From NCBI GenBank assembly GCA_029939535.1, contig JAOZST010000123.1, positions 1 through 11,289 on the forward strand: a DNA stretch of 11,289 bases, in the 5' to 3' direction. Shown here piece by piece: positions 6,709 to 11,289 of this stretch. The notes beneath the pieces are model-generated. The model was not told where the DNA came from, searched no databases, and worked only from the letters and a program-made list of their open reading frames with translations. Position 1 is the stretch's first letter. Each line of letters begins with the position of its first letter. A program made the translations under genes and the position numbers. The DNA is from NBML01 sp029939535. Lineage in GTDB: Bacteria > Desulfobacterota > Desulfobacteria > Desulfobacterales > Desulfobacteraceae.

Positions 6709-8022
6709 TTATCTGGCTGCTGCCATGAGTTTAGGCAGGTACAATGCGATTTCCGGAAAAATCGTCAGAATGGCAGTGGTCAATAACATTAAAAAGAAAA
6801 ACGGCAGGGCATATCTGGCTATCTTCACTATGGGTTCACCGGTCAGTCCCTGGATCACAAAAAGGTTAAATCCAACAGGGGGAGTGATCTGGCTGACCTC
6901 CACCATTAAAATCAGATAAATACCAAACCATATGGGGTCAAATCCTGCTGCAGTTACCATGGGCAGGGCAATGGGTAATGTCATGACCACAATGGAGAAA
7001 CCATCAAGCAGGCATCCCAGAACAAGATAAACCCCCCCAAGAAGAAGCATGAGCATGTAGGGAGAAAGGTTCATCTCTGAAATCGCCAGGGTAATGGCTG
7101 CCGGGATTCCCAAAAAGCCCATGACCCTGGATAAAAACCCGGCTCCCACAACGATGAGCATGATCATTGCATTGGTTTTAACCGCACCCATAAGACATTC
7201 AAAGGCAATCTTCATATTCATCTGGCGGTTGATGACTGCAAAAACAAAGGCACCGAAAACACCCAGTGCTGCAGCCTCTGTGGGAGTTGCATATCCGCCG
7301 TAAATGCTTCCCAGCACCATGAGTATCAATATGAGCGTGGGAGCAAGATCTTTAAGCCCGATGAGACGGTCTGCCCAGGAATAGGAATCCTGGGTCTGGG
7401 GTGCTATTTCTGGATTTTTAATTCCCCTGTAAATGATATAGGAGGAGTAAATTCCGGCAAGGAGCAGGCCGGGCAAAATGCCGGCCATAAACATTTTTCC
7501 AATGGAAACTTCGGCCAGGATTGCATAAATAATCATGATCAGGGATGGGGGGATCAAAAACCCTAATGTTCCTGCCCCTGCAAGGGAACCCATGGAAAGA
7601 CTTCTATCATAGCCCAGTTTATCAAATTCTGCCAGGGTGATCCTTCCCACAGTGGCTGTGGTGGCTGCACTGGAACCGGAGACAGCAGCAAAAAGAGTGC
7701 AGGAGACAATATTCATGAGTAAAAGCCCTCCGGGAAGCCGGTATAACCAGGGGACAAGAGCTTTGAAAAGTTTTTCCGAAATTCCGGACCTGTATAATAT
7801 CTCTCCCATGAGAATAAACAGGGGCAGGGCAACATATTCCCATTTTTCAATGGTTGACCATACCGATGATGCCATATTGTTTCCTGCAGGCAGGGTACCG
7901 AAAAAAGTCAGACCGATAAAACCGACAATGAAAAGTGCAAAACCAACCCAGATACCGGCAGCCAGGCACAAAAAAAGCACACCAAAAACCACAAGGGACA
8001 TTAACATGAGGTTTGCTTCCAT
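6709..8022 (-). CDS. dctM: TRAP transporter large permease subunit (DctM family)
   Basis: A 437-residue inner-membrane protein, the ion-coupled transport subunit of a three-component TRAP system. It is hydrophobic throughout with the two inverted DctM repeats. The first has ALPLFILMGEIL, AAVSGSSAATTATVG and GFLIPPSLIMIIY; the second has a GVYLVLGCLLDGFS segment and SQITPPVGFNLFVIQG near the end. These SGSS and PP(S/V) motifs line the sodium and substrate sites in known TRAP structures. ATG 8020-8022 overlaps the TAA of dctQ by one base and is preceded by a strong GAGGAGG. Genes for DctP and DctQ lie directly upstream and pxpA directly downstream, which suggests the imported substrate is 5-oxoproline or a close relative. 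Confidence 0.96.
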   Translation of the reverse strand: MEANLMLMSLVVFGVLFLCLAAGIWVGFALFIVGFIGLTFFGTLPAGNNMASSVWSTIEKWEYVALPLFILMGEILYRSGISEKLFKALVPWLYRLPGGLLLMNIVSCTLFAAVSGSSAATTATVGRITLAEFDKLGYDRSLSMGSLAGAGTLGFLIPPSLIMIIYAILAEVSIGKMFMAGILPGLLLAGIYSSYIIYRGIKNPEIAPQTQDSYSWADRLIGLKDLAPTLILILMVLGSIYGGYATPTEAAALGVFGAFVFAVINRQMNMKIAFECLMGAVKTNAMIMLIVVGAGFLSRVMGFLGIPAAITLAISEMNLSPYMLMLLLGGVYLVLGCLLDGFSIVVMTLPIALPMVTAAGFDPIWFGIYLILMVEVSQITPPVGFNLFVIQGLTGEPIVKIARYALPFFFLMLLTTAILTIFPEIALYLPKLMAAAR

Positions 8023-8525
8023 TATACTACCTCCTCATGGGTTGTAATGGCCTGCAAGGTTTTAATGGTTGTGGCAACCAGCTGAATAAAAAAGCAGCCT
8101 GCGCCAATGAGCATGATTGCCTGGGGAATCCATAGAGGTGTATTGGTCAAAGTGCCTGATGTGGATTCATACCGCAGGGTAGATTTTACCATTTTGAAAA
8201 GATACCACCATAGATATCCCATGAACAATGTGGTGATCATTGTTGCTATAAAGGCAATGACCCTGGACAGGGTTTCAGGCAGAAACCCCATGATCAATGT
8301 GATGCGTATATGGCCTTTTTCTTTCAGACAGTATCCAGCCCCCAGAAAAATAATAGCGGCAAGGCCATAGGCACTGTATTCATCTGCTATCAGGGTTGTT
8401 TTTTCAAACAGATTCCAGATAAAAATCTCCACTAAAATCAGGATCGTCATCAACCCTAAAATCACGGCAGAGATTTTTGCCATTATATCGCTTAAATTGT
8501 CTGACAATTTTACAAGTTTATTCAT
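8022..8525 (-). CDS. dctQ: TRAP transporter small permease subunit (DctQ family)
   Basis: A 167-residue membrane protein with four predicted helices, the small TRAP subunit that packs against DctM. Typical elements are the first helix ISAVILGLMTILILVEIF, the ADEYSAYGLAAIIFLGAGY segment followed by KEKGHIRITL (usual EYSRY...GGHIRV pattern), and the final TPLWIPQAIMLIGAGCFF helix. I start at ATG 8525, preceded by GGTGG; an in-frame TTG at 8537 would add four residues but is less likely. The stop overlaps the dctM start by one base. A 97-nt gap with a strong hairpin separates it from dctP. Confidence 0.93.
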   Translation of the reverse strand: MNKLVKLSDNLSDIMAKISAVILGLMTILILVEIFIWNLFEKTTLIADEYSAYGLAAIIFLGAGYCLKEKGHIRITLIMGFLPETLSRVIAFIATMITTLFMGYLWWYLFKMVKSTLRYESTSGTLTNTPLWIPQAIMLIGAGCFFIQLVATTIKTLQAITTHEEVV

Positions 8526-8539
8526 GGATACCACCAAAA

Positions 8540-8592
8540 TTTATGGTAATGGACCAGGGTTCCTATGTTATAGGCTGGCCCATTACCATAAA
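8540..8592 (-). promoter_or_regulatory. Long imperfect hairpin between dctP and dctQ
   Basis: The 18-nt arms 8540-8557 and 8575-8592 pair completely in - strand RNA, with one G-U wobble that would be an A-C mismatch on the other strand. A second 5-bp hairpin (8562-8566 with 8570-8574) sits in the apex. It starts 30 nt past the dctP stop and ends just upstream of the dctQ ribosome site; only four U follow. Partial termination or 3'-end protection of dctP mRNA are the likely roles, giving more receptor than permease. Confidence 0.7.
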
Positions 8593-8622
8593 ATTAACGT
8601 TTCATAAGATAAGCAAATGCTT

Positions 8623-9612
8623 TTAACGGCCTGTGATCTGGTAATATTGACTGAGAACAGCCTGGGCATCTGCACCTGCTTTTTTTGCCCATTCCGCCCT
8701 TAATTTTTCACCAATAGCATTAAGCTGGTTGCGAAATTCTTTGCTGACCGGATCAATGGTCATTCCATTTTTAATTAGAGTGGCCCGGCTTTTGCGGTCC
8801 ATATCTCCTGCAAGATTCCACATGTCATCTTCCATCTGGACGGCAATTTCAAGAACTGTTTCCTGGGTTTTTTTATCCAGTTTGTCCCAGGCATCCTGGT
8901 TGACATTGATCATGTTCACAGGACCCACAATATTGATCGGGGTAAAATATTTTAAAATTTCCCATGCTTTTGCATCAACACCAGAGGGGGAAGAGGTGTA
9001 CATGGAATCTAAAAGGCCTGCTTTCATGGCAGGATAAACCTCGGAAAAAGGCATCTTCCTTGCAGCAATTCCGGTTGCTTTTCCAAAGGCAAGGCCCGTC
9101 CCATCATAAACCCTCATTTTTAAACCTTTTAAGTCTGCTTCGGAATGAATCTGGCGCTGGGTGTAAATGCCGGAAAAAGGCCAGATAGATGTATAGAGGG
9201 TCATCTGGTTAAATTTTTTCAATTTTTTTGCATATACAGGCTTGGCCAGTTGATAAAGAAGGCGCTGTTCAAAGGCATTTGTAGAGATAAAAGGCTGGGC
9301 AGTCAAGGCAAGAACCGGTGCATCTCCTTCCACCATGCCCGTGGGAATTTCAGCAACGGCAAGTTGGCCTTCGGCAACCGCTCTTAAAAGCTCAGGTCCC
9401 TTGAATCCCAGGGATGAACCAGGATGCAGAACAATTGTAAGTTCTCCATTGGTGGCTTTGGCAACCTTATCAGCAAAGGTTTTTGCACCCTGGGAGTGAA
9501 AATTACCCGCGGGATAGTTTAAATGCAAATCCCACTTGGTTTTTGCCATGCCAGTGGAAACAAAGGTCAAAGCAAACATCATACATGCTAAAACAACTAA
9601 TACTTTTTTCAT
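8623..9612 (-). CDS. dctP: TRAP transporter solute-binding protein (DctP family), predicted 5-oxoproline receptor
   Basis: A 329-residue periplasmic receptor. The signal peptide (residues 1-23, ending STGMA) precedes mature KTKWDLHLNYPAGNFHSQG. The body has the DctP landmarks: FADKVAKATNGELTIVLHPGSSLG (47-70), ELLRAVAEGQLAVAEIP (74-90), LKGLKMRV (161-168) with the near-invariant ligand-carboxylate arginine at about 167, and AMKAGLLDSMYTS (195-207). ATG 9612 has GGAG upstream. It is followed by dctQ and dctM. Some DctP proteins of Bordetella (DctP6 and DctP7) are known to bind pyroglutamate, so with pxpABC in the same operon a 5-oxoproline ligand is a reasonable inference, but the specificity residues cannot be judged here. 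Confidence 0.94.
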   Translation of the reverse strand: MKKVLVVLACMMFALTFVSTGMAKTKWDLHLNYPAGNFHSQGAKTFADKVAKATNGELTIVLHPGSSLGFKGPELLRAVAEGQLAVAEIPTGMVEGDAPVLALTAQPFISTNAFEQRLLYQLAKPVYAKKLKKFNQMTLYTSIWPFSGIYTQRQIHSEADLKGLKMRVYDGTGLAFGKATGIAARKMPFSEVYPAMKAGLLDSMYTSSPSGVDAKAWEILKYFTPINIVGPVNMINVNQDAWDKLDKKTQETVLEIAVQMEDDMWNLAGDMDRKSRATLIKNGMTIDPVSKEFRNQLNAIGEKLRAEWAKKAGADAQAVLSQYYQITGR

Positions 9613-9637
9613 TTTTTTCTCCTTATTTTGTGGTTAG

Positions 9638-9666
9638 TTATTATTGAAAGAGCTTTCACTCTGCAA
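9638..9666 (-). promoter_or_regulatory. Short palindrome and weak promoter candidate between gntR and dctP
   Basis: TGAAAG (9645-9650) and CTTTCA (9653-9658) form a 14-bp palindrome with a 2-nt centre, too tight for an RNA hairpin but fitting a protein site. On the - strand it lies between TTGCAG (9666-9661) and TAATAA (9643-9638), spaced 17 nt, a weak promoter-like pair. It could be an internal operator/promoter for the dctP genes; the promoter match is poor. Confidence 0.3.
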
Positions 9667-9673
9667 AATTTAA

Positions 9674-10366
9674 TCAGGATGTCATGAAAACAATGATTCT
9701 CTGCCTGAAAGTCAGTATATGTTCCTTTATAAGCTTTTTCAGACTTCCCCCATTTTTTTCAATAAGAGAGTCTATTATCTGTTCATGTTCCTGGAATACG
9801 GATTCATAATGTTTCTCAAGGGGTCTTTCCGGGTCGATGATATTATCATAGGATAAATAGGACAATCGTTTGGCCTCACTTCTCACATCCCCAACAGCCC
9901 TGATAAGGAATTCATTTTGTGAGCATCTGGCAAAATTCATATGAAAATCATGATTGGCCTCCACCAGATCAAAGACATCGTTGGCCATCATAGCTTTGTG
10001 AATATTTTTGTTGGCTGTCTTCATTTTTTTTATAAAGTTTGTGCAGTCCTTGGTTATCGCAATATCGACCAGGCCAAGCTCCATGATTTTCATGCTTTCA
10101 AACATGGACTTGGTACTCTGCAAAGTAATGGGACGAACAATTATCCCTTTTTTGGGATGGGATTCTACCATCCTTTCGCCATGAAGCCGGACAAGGGCTT
10201 CCCTTATGGGCGTTCTGCCGATACCCAGATCCTCTACCAATTGGCTTTCCTCAAGGTGCTGGCTGGGTTGATACTCCAGGCAGATTATTTTTTTAACAAT
10301 GGTTTCATGGGCAGTGATAGCCAGGGGTTGTTTCGGGATTTTTTGCGTTTTTGAATTATTACCCAT
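9674..10366 (-). CDS. GntR-family transcriptional regulator with FCD ligand domain
   Basis: A 230-residue DNA-binding regulator. Residues about 15-80 form the winged helix with the GntR recognition signature GIGRTPIREALVRL (48-61) and the wing KKGIIVRPI. Residues about 85-222 are an all-helical FCD domain. Its metal/ligand histidines appear as N-H-D-F-H (138-142; the family usually has Asp-x3-His), H194 in QEHEQII and H216 in KEHILTF. FCD regulators generally respond to carboxylic acids. Its position 61 nt before dctP on the same strand suggests it controls the TRAP-pxp operon and itself, with 5-oxoproline, glutamate or a related acid as effector (inference). The ATG at 10366 has AAAGGGG upstream. 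The inverted repeat at 10410-10450 is its best operator candidate. Confidence 0.93.
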   Translation of the reverse strand: MGNNSKTQKIPKQPLAITAHETIVKKIICLEYQPSQHLEESQLVEDLGIGRTPIREALVRLHGERMVESHPKKGIIVRPITLQSTKSMFESMKIMELGLVDIAITKDCTNFIKKMKTANKNIHKAMMANDVFDLVEANHDFHMNFARCSQNEFLIRAVGDVRSEAKRLSYLSYDNIIDPERPLEKHYESVFQEHEQIIDSLIEKNGGSLKKLIKEHILTFRQRIIVFMTS

Positions 10367-10386
10367 GCTGGAATCGCCCCTTTATA

Positions 10387-10392
10387 ATTATA
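10387..10392 (-). promoter_or_regulatory. Candidate -10 element for gntR
   Basis: The - strand reads TATAAT here, a perfect -10 hexamer about 20 nt before the gntR start codon. No good -35 is visible at the right spacing. The proximal arm of the inverted repeat (10410-10423) covers exactly the -35 position, so a bound regulator would block or assist polymerase. The implied leader is very short, which weakens the call. Confidence 0.4.
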
Positions 10393-10409
10393 CTTTTTGC
10401 CAGGATAGA

Positions 10410-10450
10410 AATATACTTGACATGGATTTTAAATATATGTCAAGTATATT
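10410..10450. promoter_or_regulatory. Perfect 14+14 bp inverted repeat, candidate GntR operator
   Basis: AATATACTTGACAT (10410-10423) and its exact reverse complement (10437-10450) are separated by 13 bp. The two arm centres are 27 bp apart, about two and a half helical turns. It lies 43-84 bp upstream of the gntR start, in a non-coding stretch with no terminator-like T-tract after it. That fits a site bound by dimers of the adjacent GntR protein, giving autoregulation and control of the downstream transport and oxoprolinase genes. Confidence 0.65.
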
Positions 10451-10460
10451 TTAAAATTTT

Positions 10461-10504
10461 CAGGGAGAATCCAGGGAGAAACCAAGAGGGAACCAAGAGA
10501 AAAA
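10461..10504. repeat. Four tandem 11-bp repeat units
   Basis: Four adjacent 11-bp units read CAGGGAGAATC, CAGGGAGAAAC, CAAGAGGGAAC and CAAGAGAAAAA. All begin with CA and are purine-rich, and the first two differ at one base. The 11-bp period is close to one DNA turn, so the A-tracts recur on the same helix face. The array starts 10 bp from the inverted repeat. Nothing else is apparent in the rest of the 204-bp gap (10505-10570). Confidence 0.6.
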
Positions 10505-10570
10505 AAGGATAAATTCAGTCCCAATTGAGTTGGTATTCCTATTGTGGCGAAATACTGGTGTGAAGAAAGA

Positions 10571-11125
10571 CTAGAATAAATCTATAATATTTTTAAGATC
10601 TTTTTTCCCTTCCTTTATCTCTTCTTTTGTAAGACCATCAAGCTCATGGGGAAACACCAGCCATTCATCATTTTTATGTGTGTAGTAATCGGGTCTGATA
10701 TCTACAGCACGCATTGAAGGTTTGTACCAGGCACACGCCACACGAATATCCGAAGGCGTATTTAACCTTGATTCTTTTTTTATCTGTTTTATCAATGCGT
10801 CCACACTACGCCCGGAATCAAAGACATCATCGACAATGAGTAAACCATCTCCTGCATTGGCATTTTCAATCAAATATTGTAAACCATGAACACGAATTTT
10901 TTTGGACTGTTTATTTATACCGTAATAAGAAGAAGTGCGGACGGAGATATGGTCAGTGCTTATACCTTTATATTCAAAATATTCCTGTACAGCAATACCA
11001 ATGGGTGTGCCTCCCCGCCAAATTCCAACGATAAACTGGGGGTGAAATCCATCCTCATATATCTTATGGGCCAGTTGAAAAGAGCTTTTCAGCAGTTCCT
11101 GGGCGGTGATATAAATTTTTTTCAT
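10571..11125 (-). CDS. Purine-type phosphoribosyltransferase
   Basis: A 184-residue cytoplasmic type I phosphoribosyltransferase, which would attach a nucleobase (hypoxanthine, guanine or xanthine) to PRPP. The PRPP-binding signature is LLIVDDVFDSGRSVDAL (95-111), with two adjacent acidic residues followed by the Ser-Gly-Arg-Ser loop. A WRGG turn (36-39) gives the pyrophosphate loop, and the C-terminal DEWLVFPHELDG (153-164) resembles the W-x-FPWE base-binding end of the COG2236-type hypoxanthine/xanthine enzymes. The length is normal. The ATG at 11125 has no clear ribosome site upstream. It is transcribed in the same direction as gntR but is separated by 204 bp, so it is probably an independent unit. 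The exact base specificity cannot be told. Confidence 0.88.
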   Translation of the reverse strand: MKKIYITAQELLKSSFQLAHKIYEDGFHPQFIVGIWRGGTPIGIAVQEYFEYKGISTDHISVRTSSYYGINKQSKKIRVHGLQYLIENANAGDGLLIVDDVFDSGRSVDALIKQIKKESRLNTPSDIRVACAWYKPSMRAVDIRPDYYTHKNDEWLVFPHELDGLTKEEIKEGKKDLKNIIDLF

Positions 11126-11195
11126 ATAGTCAATCCGAATTAAAAGAGTTGTAATTTAATATTCATCAGTCAGTGAGTCCCTTACAATGATCCTT

Positions 11196-11215
11196 CTGAT
11201 AAGTCGACTTGTCAG
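11196..11215. promoter_or_regulatory. 20-bp near-perfect palindrome in the phosphoribosyltransferase leader
   Basis: CTGA-T-AAGTCGACTT-G-TCAG is symmetric except for one T/G pair. It lies 17-36 bp downstream of the -10 candidate and 71 bp upstream of the start codon. An even-centred palindrome without a loop is more like a repressor site than an RNA hairpin. Confidence 0.45.
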
Positions 11216-11231
11216 CTGCATAATAAGTAGG

Positions 11232-11260
11232 ATATAGGATAGGAACTTGCTTTTTGTCAA
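11232..11260 (-). promoter_or_regulatory. Candidate sigma-70 promoter for the phosphoribosyltransferase gene
   Basis: The - strand has TTGACA (11260-11255), a perfect -35, then 17 bp and CTATAT (11237-11232) as a -10-like hexamer. Transcription would start near 11225, giving a leader of about 100 nt that contains the palindrome at 11196-11215. Confidence 0.5.
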
Positions 11261-11289
11261 GTCAATCAATTAAAGTCAATAAACAGGAT

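Noticed and set aside
7637..8047. 136-codon open frame on the + strand opposite dctM
   Set aside because: It is antisense to a conserved DctM protein and its composition mirrors the hydrophobic codons of the other strand.
9941..10354. 137-codon open frame on the + strand opposite gntR
   Set aside because: It is fully antisense to a well-supported GntR/FCD gene, shows no recognisable family features, and reads as a shadow of the coding frame.
10417..10422. TTGACA on the + strand as a -35 element
   Set aside because: No -10 hexamer lies at 16-18 bp, no + strand gene follows, and the bases are part of the inverted-repeat arm.
10461..10504. Tandem array considered as a CRISPR remnant
   Set aside because: The units are 11 bp, directly adjacent without spacers, and no cas gene is near.

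Overview
The window looks like part of the chromosome of an anaerobic, probably marine, Deltaproteobacterium of the sulfate-reducing Desulfobacterales type. This is an inference from the family mix (several TRAP and TAXI transporters, a universal stress protein attached to a TRAP locus, a GntR/FCD regulator), the moderate GC content and the protein sequence style. No rRNA or other marker gene confirms it. There are two convergent transport loci plus one unrelated gene at the right end. A run of 100 N at 1200-1299 is an assembly gap inside a transporter gene.

Left locus (+ strand, 1-4107): the C-terminal end of a TAXI-type TRAP solute-binding protein, a strong RNA hairpin, a large fused TRAP permease with a PDZ-like C-terminal domain, a universal stress protein whose nucleotide-binding glycines appear to be lost, another RNA hairpin, and a second, divergent TAXI binding protein. 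One permease is therefore flanked by two candidate receptors. The ligand is not apparent.

Right locus (- strand, 10366 down to 4255): gntR-dctP-dctQ-dctM-pxpA-pxpB-pxpC, tightly packed and probably one regulon. The three-gene TRAP transporter is followed 14 nt later by a complete prokaryotic 5-oxoprolinase (PxpABC). The simplest reading is a self-contained 5-oxoproline (pyroglutamate) uptake and hydrolysis operon: DctP captures the ligand in the periplasm, DctQM imports it with sodium, PxpABC hydrolyses it with ATP to glutamate, and the FCD-type GntR protein senses it or a product. A 14+14 bp perfect inverted repeat upstream of gntR is the best operator candidate. A long hairpin lies between dctP and dctQ.

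Right end (- strand, 11260 down to 10571): a purine-type phosphoribosyltransferase gene with its own promoter candidate and a palindrome in its leader. The 204-bp stretch between it and gntR holds the inverted repeat and four tandem 11-bp units that repeat at about one helical turn.

The least ordinary parts are the TRAP-oxoprolinase operon with its operator, the recurrent hairpins at binding-protein/permease junctions, the 11-bp tandem array, and the two-receptor TAXI locus with a degenerate stress protein.
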